NCBI GenBank assembly: GCA_004557905.1
Contig: SFFH01000002.1
Coordinates: 1 to 64,000, forward strand
DNA: 64,000 bases
Direction: 5' to 3'
Source: Clostridiales bacterium
Lineage (GTDB): Bacteria; Bacillota; Clostridia; Christensenellales; Aristaeellaceae
A program made the position numbers and the translations under genes. Numbering within the stretch: position 1 is the first letter of the stretch; every line of letters begins with the position of its first letter. Positions 54,508 through 62,780 of the stretch are shown piece after piece. The notes beneath the pieces were generated by a model. The model was not told the DNA's origin. It ran no database searches and was given only the letters and a program-made list of their open reading frames with translations.

Positions 54508-54538
54508 ATAAAAAAGCGTCTCCCGAATCGGGAGACGC
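54508..54538 (-). terminator. terminator of the TRAP transporter operon
   Basis: On the minus strand GCGTCTCCCGA / TCGGGAGACGC with one loop base pair's room, followed by seven T. Confidence 0.88.
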
Positions 54539-54557
54539 GGAGATTTTTGTGCCTTGC

Positions 54558-55826
54558 TCATCCGATGAAGCCCGGGATGAACAGCGGGCCGTAGACGATG
54601 AACAGGAAGACCACGATCAGGCCCAGCAGATAGGGCACGACGGCCTTGGAGATCTTCGTCAGCGGCAGGTTTGTGATGCCGGAGGCGACGAACAGATTGA
54701 TGGCGACCGGCGGGGTGATCATGCCGATGGCGATGCCCACCACAAACAGCACGCCGAAGTGCAGCGTGGAGATGCCCAGCGCGCGGATGAGCGGCAGGAA
54801 GACCGGCGTGAGGATGATGATCGCCGAGGAGGTTTCCATGAACACGCCGGCAATCAGGATGATCAGCGAGATCAGGAAGAGGATGACGTACTTGTTGGTG
54901 GAGACGCCCAGCACGGCGGCGGAGATCGTCTCCGGAATCTTCCAGTTGGCCAGCGCCCAGCCGAACGGGCCGGAGCAGGCGATGATGATCATGATGACGG
55001 CGCTGGTCTTTGCGGAGCCGAGCATGGTGGTGTACAGCTTCTTGAGGGTCATGTCCTTGTAGACGAAGGTGGACACGAGCAGCGCGTAGATGACGGCGAC
55101 GGCCGCAGCCTCGGACGGCGTGAAGTAGCCGGAGAAGATACCGCCCAGGATGATACAGGGCATCAGGATGCCCGGGATGGCCTTGAGGAAGGTGCGGCCC
55201 ACGTTCTTCAGGTCGAACGCCGCGCCCTTGGGATAGTTGTACTTGTACGCCTGGAACAGCGCGATGGCGATGAGCACGGCGCCCATCAGCGCGCCCGGCA
55301 GGAAGCCGGCCTGGAAGAGGCGGTTGACGCTCTCCTCGGCGATGACGGCGTAGAGCACCATCGGAACGGACGGCGGAATGACGACGCCGATCGTGCCGGC
55401 GGCGGCGACGAGGGAGGCTGCGGAGTCCTCACGGTAGCCGCGCTTCTTGAGCTCGGGCACCAGCGTCGCGCCGACGGCCGCGGTGGTCGCCGCGCCGGAG
55501 CCGGAGATGGCCGCAAAGAACATGCCGGCCAGCACGGACACCACGGACAGGCCGCCCTTGATCATGCCCAGCAGGCTCTCGCAGAACTCGACGAGCACCT
55601 TCGAGATTTTGCCGCCCGCGAGCAGATCGCCTGCGAAGATGAAGAACGGCACGGCGATGAGGGAGAAGGAGTCGCAGCTGGCAAACATGCGCTGCGCGAC
55701 GATCATCATCTTCGCATCGCCATAGCCAGCAAACATGGTCGCCGCCGCGGCAGAGCAGATTGAAAAGCCGACCGGTACGCCGATGAGCAGCAGCAGAATG
55801 AACACGCCAAAGAGAATCAGTGCCAT
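54558..55826 (-). CDS. dctM: TRAP transporter large permease (DctM)
   Basis: A 422-residue protein with about 12 helices, the standard DctM length. PVGFSICSAAAATM, FFIFAGDLLAGGKISKVLV, GMFFAAISGSGAATTAAVGATLVPEL (cut) and the MITPPVAINLFVASGI region are TRAP large-subunit hallmarks. Its ATG shares a base with the dctQ stop. Confidence 0.93.
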   Translation of the reverse strand: MALILFGVFILLLLIGVPVGFSICSAAAATMFAGYGDAKMMIVAQRMFASCDSFSLIAVPFFIFAGDLLAGGKISKVLVEFCESLLGMIKGGLSVVSVLAGMFFAAISGSGAATTAAVGATLVPELKKRGYREDSAASLVAAAGTIGVVIPPSVPMVLYAVIAEESVNRLFQAGFLPGALMGAVLIAIALFQAYKYNYPKGAAFDLKNVGRTFLKAIPGILMPCIILGGIFSGYFTPSEAAAVAVIYALLVSTFVYKDMTLKKLYTTMLGSAKTSAVIMIIIACSGPFGWALANWKIPETISAAVLGVSTNKYVILFLISLIILIAGVFMETSSAIIILTPVFLPLIRALGISTLHFGVLFVVGIAIGMITPPVAINLFVASGITNLPLTKISKAVVPYLLGLIVVFLFIVYGPLFIPGFIG

Positions 55827-56314
55827 CAGCCTTTAACCTCCTTCGTCGCTTCCTCAAGGGCCATCAGCAGGGAATGCACCATCATGATGGCCATGCTGAT
55901 GGGGATGCACAGGTAGATGTACTTCATTTTGATGGGCAGGGCGGTGGCGGTCTTGTTCAGCTTCATGCAGTAGCGGCTGGAATAGTAGAGCAGCACGGTG
56001 AAGAGCGCAAGACACACGGCATGCACCAGCACGCGCATGGCCTTGCCTGCCCTGGCGGGCACAAGGTCCTGCACAAAGGTGATGGAGATGTGGCCGCTGT
56101 GGCGATAGACCACGGAGGCACCCAGGAAGGTGGACCAGATGAGCAGATAGCGCGTGACCTCGTCCGACCAGGTCAGCGCGGTGAACCAGGTGCGGCAGAT
56201 GATCTGCGCGCCGGTGATGACCACCATCAGCCCCAGCATGATGACGATCAGCACGGAGCAGACCTTGTCGAACACATCGCTGACGGGGGTCAGTGCTTTT
56301 TTGAGAGCGTTCAT
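55826..56314 (-). CDS. dctQ: TRAP transporter small permease (DctQ)
   Basis: A 162-residue protein with four helices. The conserved TWSDEVTRYLLIWSTFLGASVVYRHSGHI stretch (cut into TWSDEVTRYLLIWS and GASVVYRHSGHI) identifies it. GGAGGG precedes the start. It joins DctM to form the Na+-driven carrier. Confidence 0.92.
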   Translation of the reverse strand: MNALKKALTPVSDVFDKVCSVLIVIMLGLMVVITGAQIICRTWFTALTWSDEVTRYLLIWSTFLGASVVYRHSGHISITFVQDLVPARAGKAMRVLVHAVCLALFTVLLYYSSRYCMKLNKTATALPIKMKYIYLCIPISMAIMMVHSLLMALEEATKEVKG

Positions 56315-56334
56315 GTTTTCCCTCCGATAAAAGA

Positions 56335-56356
56335 CGGCGCTCCTCGTGGAGCGCCG
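56335..56356 (-). promoter_or_regulatory. intercistronic hairpin between dctP and dctQ
   Basis: CGGCGCTCC / GGAGCGCCG stem with a four-base loop, followed on the minus strand by TCTTTTAT. It lies in the 59-base gap after the binding-protein gene. Confidence 0.8.
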
Positions 56357-56373
56357 CTTTATTCAGTCGTTCG

Positions 56374-57348
56374 TTACTTCGCGAGCGCGGCCTGGATGCG
56401 CGCGATGTAGTCGGCATACTGCGGATAGGCCTCATACACCGGCTGCACGGCGGCACGGAAGGAATCGACGTCCGGATTCTCAACGATCTCCATGCCGTTG
56501 TCCTTCAGCGCCTGAATCTGATCGGCTTCCTTCTCGGCCACCCAGGCACGCTCATACTCGGCGGCCTCCTGCGCGGCGTCGAGGAAGATCTGCTGGGTCG
56601 CCTCGTCCAGGCTGTTGAAGACGTCGAGGCTCATGGTGATGATCGCGGTCGCGTAGGAGTGGCGGTCGAAGGTGACGTACTTCTGGCCGTAATCCCACAG
56701 GCCGTAGGAGTACATGACGTTGACCGGGTTCTCCTGGCCCTCGATGGTGCCCTGCTGCATGGCGGTCAGCGCCTCAGCCCAGGCCATCGGCACGGCGTTG
56801 ACGCCCAGCGCCTTGAAGGTGGCGGTGTAGACCTCGTTCTCCATGACGCGCAGCTTCAGGCCGGCCAGATCGGCGGCGCAGGTGACGGGGCGCACGGAGT
56901 TGGTCACGTTGCGGAAGCCGCGCTCGGCGTAGGCCAGACCCTTGAGGCCCGCCTCCTCGAGAGAACCGAGCAGCTCCTTGCCGATCTCGCCGTCGAGAAC
57001 CGCATAGGCTTCCTCGTTGGTGGCGAACAGGTACGGCATGTCGAGCACGCCCATCATCGCGGAGAAGTTGACGAACGGGCCGGAGGTGATGATGCCCATG
57101 TCCAGCATGCCCATGGTCATGGAGTCGAGCATCTCGCTCTCGCCGCCCAGCGTGCCGTTGGGATAGATCTCAATCTTGTATTCGCCGTTCGTGCGCTCGG
57201 CCACCAGCTCGGCGAACTTCTCCGCCGCCACCTGGAAGGAGTCCTGCTCGTTGACGGTGGTGCCCAGCTGGAACACGGTCTCCGCCATCGCGGAGGCGCA
57301 CAGGCACAGCGCAAGCGCCAGAACAAGGATCGTCATCAGTTTCTTCAT
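56374..57348 (-). CDS. dctP: TRAP transporter solute-binding protein (DctP)
   Basis: A 324-residue exported binding protein. Start at 57348 (MKKLMTIL) with GGAGGAAG upstream. A signal peptide ends near SAMAE. DctP pattern: FAELVAERTNGEYKIEIYPNGTLGGESEMLDSMTMG (cut), VTCAADLAGLKLRVMEN with the substrate-binding Arg, and QQGTIEGQENP. Ligands are normally carboxylates such as C4-dicarboxylates or sugar acids. The neighbouring PfkB kinase hints at a sugar acid. Confidence 0.92.
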   Translation of the reverse strand: MKKLMTILVLALALCLCASAMAETVFQLGTTVNEQDSFQVAAEKFAELVAERTNGEYKIEIYPNGTLGGESEMLDSMTMGMLDMGIITSGPFVNFSAMMGVLDMPYLFATNEEAYAVLDGEIGKELLGSLEEAGLKGLAYAERGFRNVTNSVRPVTCAADLAGLKLRVMENEVYTATFKALGVNAVPMAWAEALTAMQQGTIEGQENPVNVMYSYGLWDYGQKYVTFDRHSYATAIITMSLDVFNSLDEATQQIFLDAAQEAAEYERAWVAEKEADQIQALKDNGMEIVENPDVDSFRAAVQPVYEAYPQYADYIARIQAALAK

Positions 57349-57414
57349 GTTTTCTTCCTCCAATATTGCTGCAGCACGCTTCATGGTGCTGCAAATTTTC
57401 AGTGCGTGAACACC

Positions 57415-57442
57415 ATTTTACACCGATTCCGCAATTTGTCAA
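57415..57442 (-). promoter_or_regulatory. promoter of the dctPQM operon
   Basis: On the minus strand TTGACA (57442-57437), 16-bp spacer, TAAAAT (57420-57415). A small GCAGCAC / GTGCTGC hairpin lies in the leader at 57371-57392. Confidence 0.8.
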
Positions 57443-57776
57443 TATTATTCATCGTTTAAGTGAAAAACGTTCATCAGACAGGGATGACAATGCATGAATT
57501 GTGCACGATGGGCGCGAATGTTCGGGAAAAAGCGCAGGAGCCGTACGCATGGCATACGGCTCCCGGCTTTATGAGGGAGGGACTGCACGCGACAGCATGC
57601 GCTCCGCCCGATGCACCGTTCTGCGGGCGGATGCGCGATCATGACGATGGCGGATTCGCCGGCAACTCCGGTTTCGGGTCTCAGGACGGTCCTGAGCTCC
57701 CCGGGAATTACGATGCCCACGGAGGGCGCGGTTCATGCGTCCGGCGGGCAAAATTCATTCTGGATGCTTTTCCGCT
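57443..57776. other. gap with a terminator hairpin but no supported gene
   Basis: GGAGCCGTA (57537-57545) and TACGGCTCC (57555-57563) form a hairpin; on the minus strand it is followed after five bases by CTTTTT, so it can terminate the kinase transcript. A minus-strand frame of 91 codons at 57445-57720 has no ribosome site and no family I recognise; it may be a remnant. Confidence 0.5.
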
Positions 57777-58685
57777 TTATTCCGCCATGACCACGCGCGC
57801 AAAATCCTCGTCGGAGAGCGTCGCGCCGTCCGTGGCGACAACCGCGGCGGAGACGCGGTTGGCCAGCGCCAGGCTGCTGCGCAGGGACAGCCCGCGCGAA
57901 AGGCCCAGCAGCGTCGCGCCGGCGTGCGAATCCCCCGCGCCGATGGTGTCGACCACGCGCGCGGCGGGCTCGCCGACGACACTGTAGAGCTTCCCGTCCT
58001 CCAGGCAGCGCACGCCATCCGCGCCCATGGTGGCGATGACGGTGTTGCCGGTGCGCGCATGCAGCGCGCGCAGCGCGTCATCGAGGTCGTCATAGCCGGA
58101 CATGGCCTTCGCCTCGCCGGCGTTCAGATGCAGCATGGGGCGCAGCGCAAAAAGGCGGTCGGTCAGCTCCTTCTTCACGCGCACGCCGCGCGGGCCCGGC
58201 GCGTACAGAATCGTGCCGATGGGCGCGGTTTCCAGCCAGGAGACGAGCTGAGAGCCCGTGCGCTCCTCCACCTCCAGGCCGCAGACGTAGCCGTAGTCAA
58301 ACGCCCTGTCCGCATACGGCGCCATCCACGCGGGATCAAACGTGTACTCCGCGCCGTGGATGGAGCAGAAGGTGCGCTCGCCGGTCTTCTCCACGAAGCA
58401 GTAGCAGCAGCCGTTCTGCGCGTCGGGCAGGTCGACCATGGACGCAAAGGAGAGCCGCTCGAGCGCCTCGCGCACGAACGGGCCGAACACGCCCTTGCGG
58501 CCGACCGGCGTGACGAACGTCATGTCCGCACCCGCACGGCCGAGGATGTTGGCGACGTTGTAGGCGCAGCCGCCGATGGCGAAGCGCTGGGATTCGGGAT
58601 GGAGGTTTTCCTCCGTCCGGGGCAGGTGATCCACCCGGATGATGACGTCCACACAGGTGGAGCCGATGACGAGCACATTCTTCAT
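57777..58685 (-). CDS. PfkB-family sugar or nucleoside kinase
   Basis: A 302-residue kinase. Start at 58685 (MKNVLVIGSTCVDVII) with GAGGAA upstream. The first PfkB motif is GGCAYNVANILGRAGADMTFVTPVG (cut), and the second is DTIGAGDSHAGATLLG with the catalytic Asp in GAGD. The fold is ribokinase-like; substrates in the family include ribose, fructose, 2-keto-3-deoxygluconate and nucleosides. Next to a TRAP transporter and, on the other side, amidohydrolases and a ribose-type ABC system. Gene order alone does not decide between sugar acid and nucleoside. Confidence 0.88.
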   Translation of the reverse strand: MKNVLVIGSTCVDVIIRVDHLPRTEENLHPESQRFAIGGCAYNVANILGRAGADMTFVTPVGRKGVFGPFVREALERLSFASMVDLPDAQNGCCYCFVEKTGERTFCSIHGAEYTFDPAWMAPYADRAFDYGYVCGLEVEERTGSQLVSWLETAPIGTILYAPGPRGVRVKKELTDRLFALRPMLHLNAGEAKAMSGYDDLDDALRALHARTGNTVIATMGADGVRCLEDGKLYSVVGEPAARVVDTIGAGDSHAGATLLGLSRGLSLRSSLALANRVSAAVVATDGATLSDEDFARVVMAE

Positions 58686-58716
58686 ATCGCATTCCTCACA
58701 GGATGATTTCCGTTTC

Positions 58717-58757
58717 AGTATACCCCGCTTGAACGCGCGCGTCAATTATGCTATCAT
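58717..58757. promoter_or_regulatory. divergent overlapping promoters of the PfkB kinase and abgA-like genes
   Basis: Minus strand: TTGACG (58745-58740), 17 bp, TATACT (58722-58717). Plus strand: TTGAAC (58729-58734), 17 bp, TATCAT (58752-58757). The two promoters share the same 40 bp, so polymerase binding to one should exclude the other. Confidence 0.75.
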
Positions 58758-58801
58758 CAAACCATCCATTTCAGATGGAAAACGACGGGAGATGAGCCAA
58801 T

Positions 58802-60066
58802 ATGAATACAGAAATCATTCGGCGAAGCGAAGCGCTTGCACCCTGGCTGACGGAGATCCGGCGCAGCATTCACCGCTTCCCGGAGACGGGCTGGCTGGAG
58901 ATGCGCACCAGCGCGCTGATCGCCAAAGCGCTGACGGAGATGGGCTATGAGGTAATCACGGGCCGCGCGGCCTGCGCCGAGGCGGCGCGCATGGGCGTGC
59001 CGGACGAGAAGACGACGCAGGCGCACCTTGCGCGCGTGCTCGCCTATGGCTGCGAGGAGGCGTACCTGACGGACGACATGCGCGAGGGCTTCACCGGCGT
59101 GGTGGGCGTGCTGCGCTGCGGCGACGGCCCGACGGTGGCCATGCGCTTTGACATTGACGCGCTGGGCATGCAGGAGTGCCCGGAGGACGCGCACCGGCCG
59201 GCGCGCGAGGGCTTTGCCAGTGTGAACCGCGGCATGATGCACGCCTGCGGCCACGACGCGCATGCGGCGATCGGCCTGGGCGTAGCAAAGGTGCTCTCTG
59301 AGATGAAGGATCAGCTGCACGGCACGGTCAAGCTGCTGTTCCAGCCGGGCGAGGAGGGTGCGCGCGGCGCGAAGGCCATGGTGGCGGCGGGGCACCTCGA
59401 CGACGTGGACGTGTTCCTCGGTGCGCACGTCGCGCCGACGGAGAGCCTCGATGACGGCGACGTGACCCCGGGCACCTACGGCTCGCTGGCGACGACCAAG
59501 TACGACGTGACCTTCCGCGGGCTGGCCTCGCACGCGGGCGGTTTCCCGGAAAAGGGCAGAAACGCGCTGCTGGCGGCGGCCTCCGCCGTGCTGGCGCTGC
59601 ACGCGATTCCGCGCCACAGCGCGGGCGAGAGCCGCATCAACGTCGGCACGCTGCACGCTGGCACAGGCCGCAACGTCATCCCGGACGAGGCGGTGATGCA
59701 GCTGGAGGTGCGCGGCGAGACGACGGAGATCAACAGCTTCATGGCGGCCGCCGCAGAGGACGTGTGCCGGGGCGCGGCGGCGATGCAGGGCTGCACCGTG
59801 GAGATGAAGAAGATGGGCGAGGCCGAGGGCCAGCACAGCGACGCGGCGCTGATCGCACGCATCGGCGACGTGGTGCGCCGCGATCTGCCGCATCTGACGG
59901 TCAGCAGCGTGGAGAACGCCAAAAACTGGGGCAGCGAGGACATCTCCGTGATGATGAACCGCGTGCAGGCGCGCGGCGGCCTGGCCACCTACATGCGCTG
60001 GACGAGCGCGTGCTGGTCACAGGCGTTCAGGTGTTCTGCGCGGCGGCGATGGATTTCCTGAGGTGA
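58802..60066 (+). pseudogene. abgA: abgA-like M20D amidohydrolase with internal loss and frame change
   Basis: An AbgA/HipO-type amidohydrolase: RRSIHRFPETGWLEMRTSALIAK, MRFDIDAL, HACGHDAHAAIGLG (metal Cys/His), FQPGEEGARGAKAMVAAG, LASHAGGFPEKGRNALLAA (cut) and RINVGTLHAGTGRNVIP are all present. After ATYMR (near 60000) the frame runs into unrelated residues and stops at 60061, whereas the expected end DERVLVTGVQVFCAAAMDFL continues in another frame to 60066. The family's GT-x-x-AAGHHN-x-x-FDF block, with the C-terminal metal His, is missing, about 50 bp. As written the product lacks a ligand; either decay or an assembly error. Confidence 0.8.
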
Positions 60067-60071
60067 ATGCG

Positions 60072-61344
60072 ATGACGACGCTGTTTGAACACGCGTGGAT
60101 CCTGACGATGGACGACGCGTTTGCCGAGCACAGGGACGGTTGGCTGCTTGTGCAGGGCGATACGATTGCGGCGCTGGGCAGCGGCGCATATACGGGCGAT
60201 GCCCCCATCGACGAGCGGATCGACTGCCGCGGCGGTATTCTGCTGCCGGGCTTTCGACTGCCCGGACCGCCTGCGCCGCTTCCTGTTCCCGCTGGAAAAC
60301 GAGGCGATGACCCCGGAGCTGGTGTACCTGGGCGCAAAGTACGGCATCGCGGAGATGCTGCTCGCCGGCGTGACGACGTTCCTGGACATGTACTACTTTG
60401 AGGACGAGGTGGCGCGCGCGTGCCGGGAGACGGGCATGCGCGGGTATCTGGGCGAGACGATTATCGGCCAGACGACCTGCGACAGCCCGGATACGCCCTA
60501 CGGCGGCTTTGACATCGCGGAGGCGATGTTTGCGCGCTACAGGGGCTGCGACCTTGTGCGCCCGATTGTCGCGCCGCACGGCACGACCACGCTGGACGTG
60601 GACGCGCTGCGCCGCTGCTATGAGATGGCGCTGCGCCATGACGCGCTGATGACGCTGCACGTCAGCGAGATGGAATATGAGATGAAACATTTCGCCGACA
60701 TGGGCATGACGCCGATGCAGTTCCTTGACGGCATCGGCGCGGCGGATACGCACCTGCTGGCGGCACACTGCATCCACCTGACGCCGGAGGACATCACGCT
60801 GATGGCGCGGCGAGGTGTGCGCGTAGCGCACTGCATCGGCAGCAACACCAAGGCAGGCAAGGGCGTTGCGCCGGTCGCCCAGCTGCGCGCAGCGGGCGTG
60901 GCGGTGGGGCTGGGCACGGACGGCCCGTCCTCCGGCAACACGCTGAGCATGTTCGACCAGATGCGCCTGTTTGCCGTCTGCCACAAGACGGCCAATCACG
61001 ACCGCAGCCTGTTCCCGGCCCGCGAGATCGTGGCGATGGCTACGCGCGGCGGCGCACAGGCGCTGGGCGCGCAGGAGGAATTCGGGCAGCTCAGGCCCGG
61101 CATGCGCGCGGACATCGTGCTGGTAGAGACGGGGAGCGTCAACATGTTCCCGGTGTACAACCCGTACTCCGCGCTGGTGTACAGCGCGAACGCCTCCAAT
61201 GTGGAGGCCGTGATGGCCGGCGGCGTGCTGCGGGTGAGGGACAAGCATCTTACACAGATCGATCTGCCCGCGCTCAGGGCGCAGCTTCTGGAGGCGATGG
61301 GGCCGTTTGCGGCCAGCGCGGCGCAGTACGCGGACATCATCTGA
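60072..61344 (+). pseudogene. MtaD-like amidohydrolase with internal loss of the HxH motif
   Basis: An amidohydrolase of the SAH/MTA deaminase-like (TRZ/ATZ) group. N-terminus in one frame: FEHAWILTMDDAF... to GGILLPGF (60072 to about 60250). The rest is in another frame: CPDRLRRFLFPLENEAMTPELVYLG to the end, with LHVSEMEYE (metal His), LAAHCIHL, GTDGPSSGNTLSMF (catalytic Asp) and the C-terminal MRADIVLV. Intact relatives have VNTHCH plus about 12 residues exactly at the junction; that block with the first two metal His is absent (loss of 2 modulo 3 bases, about 50). GAGGTGA supports the ATG at 60072. As written it cannot be active. Confidence 0.82.
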
Positions 61345-61490
61345 CGCGGCGGACCGCAGGTGGGAAGGCCGGGGAAGAAGACACATGCATCTGTGAATAT
61401 TTGTCAGAACAGTTTGAAAATGTTTGGATGGAACGTATAGACAAAATGCAGACTGTAAACGATTTAACTATAAAAATGATGCGTTTATTG

Positions 61491-61519
61491 TTGACAAATG
61501 CAGAGAGTCGTCCTATAAT
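61491..61519 (+). promoter_or_regulatory. consensus promoter of the ribose-type ABC operon
   Basis: TTGACA (61491-61496), 17-bp spacer, TATAAT (61514-61519): a perfect sigma-A promoter in an AT-rich gap of 268 bases that otherwise holds no gene. Confidence 0.9.
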
Positions 61520-61612
61520 AACTATATGTTTGAAACTGGTATGCGGTTTCCCCGGACAAATGCCTCAAACTCCCCGGAATGGGAGTAAAAAATAGAAGGA
61601 GGTTTTCCCACT

Positions 61613-62524
61613 ATGAAGAAGATCCTTGTTATCGCGCTGGCTCTGGTCATGATCATGAGCTGCACCGCCCTGGCGGAAGGCAACAAGATCGGCTACACCT
61701 GCATGGACGGCACCAACCCGTTCTTCGTGACCCTCGAGGCCTCGATCCGCGAGGTTGTGGAGGCCCACGGCGACCAGCTGATCTCCCTGGATCCCCAGAA
61801 CAGCAACGAGAAGCAGATTTCCCAGATCGAGGACCTGATCTCCCAGGGCATCGTCGCGATGTTCGTCAACCCCGTTGACCGTGACGGCATCATCGCGGGC
61901 CTGGACAAGCTGAAGGAAGCCGGCATCCCGATGTTCGGCTTTGACACCGAGGTGGCCGACATGTCTTACCTCGTGTCCTACGCGGGCTCCGATAACTACA
62001 ACGCAGGTTTCGTCTGCGGCGAGGACCTCGTGGCCAAGTGCCCCGAGGGCGGCAACATCATCGTCCTGGACAGCCCGACCATGCAGTCCGTCGTGGACCG
62101 CACCGACGGCTTCCTGGCTGCGATTGAAGGCAAGGGCTTTACCGTGGTTTCCCAGATCGATTGCATGGGCAACCAGGAGCAGGGCAACCTGAACGGCACC
62201 GACGCGCTGACTGCGCATCCGGACGCCGTGGCCATCTTCGGCGGCAACGACCCGACGGCTCTGGGCGCGTATGCGGCGGCTGAGGCGGCCGGCTCCAAGG
62301 CGCTGATCTACGGCGTTGACGGCTCCCCGGACATCAAGGCCCTGATCGCGGACGGCAAGGTCACCGGCACGGGCGCGCAGTCCCCGATGTCCATCGGCAA
62401 GACCATCGCCGAGGTGTACTACAAGGTTGAGGCCGGCGAGACCGTCGAGGCCCGCTACCCGATCCCGACCTTCATGATCAACGCTGACAACGTCGCCGAG
62501 TTCGGCACCGACGGCTGGCAGTAA
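61613..62524 (+). CDS. ribose-type ABC transporter solute-binding protein (RbsB-like)
   Basis: A 303-residue exported binding protein with AAGGAGG ten bases upstream and a signal peptide ending near TALAE. Family 2 pattern: IGYTCMDGTNPFFVTLEASI, DPQNSNEKQISQIEDLISQG, VNPVDRDGI, FDTEV, then FGGNDPTALGAYAAAEAAG and YGVDGSPDI. Ligands are pentoses, inositols or autoinducer-2-like sugars. The transcript continues to an RbsA-type ATPase gene. Confidence 0.9.
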   Translation: MKKILVIALALVMIMSCTALAEGNKIGYTCMDGTNPFFVTLEASIREVVEAHGDQLISLDPQNSNEKQISQIEDLISQGIVAMFVNPVDRDGIIAGLDKLKEAGIPMFGFDTEVADMSYLVSYAGSDNYNAGFVCGEDLVAKCPEGGNIIVLDSPTMQSVVDRTDGFLAAIEGKGFTVVSQIDCMGNQEQGNLNGTDALTAHPDAVAIFGGNDPTALGAYAAAEAAGSKALIYGVDGSPDIKALIADGKVTGTGAQSPMSIGKTIAEVYYKVEAGETVEARYPIPTFMINADNVAEFGTDGWQ

Positions 62525-62571
62525 TCAATTGAATCATCTGACTGGCTGCTGATTCAGCCTGACGCAATGCT

Positions 62572-62609
62572 CCGAATGCCGGCGTTTCTCCGGAAGCGCC
62601 GGCATTCGG
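62572..62609 (+). promoter_or_regulatory. intercistronic hairpin after the RbsB-like gene
   Basis: CCGAATGCCGGCG / CGCCGGCATTCGG, a perfect 13-bp stem with a 12-base loop. No T-run follows, so it is more likely a 3' stabiliser of the binding-protein mRNA than a terminator. The gap 62610-62780 shows nothing else. Confidence 0.8.
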
Positions 62610-62780
62610 CCAATCATGAGGCGGCTTTGTTCTTTCGGGCAAAGCCCCTTTTCTGGGCTTATGGGAAATTGCGCCCAAATCGTGCAGCGAGCGCCGGGCA
62701 ACCTGATGCTGTCGGGCTGTTCGGAAGAGGGAACGGGCACGGCCCGGTGTTCCACAAAGAAGAAACGGTGGTGAAACTCA

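Noticed and set aside
57445..57720. A 91-codon minus-strand frame between dctP and the kinase
   Set aside because: No ribosome binding site or recognisable domain, and it runs through a terminator hairpin; kept only as a possible remnant.
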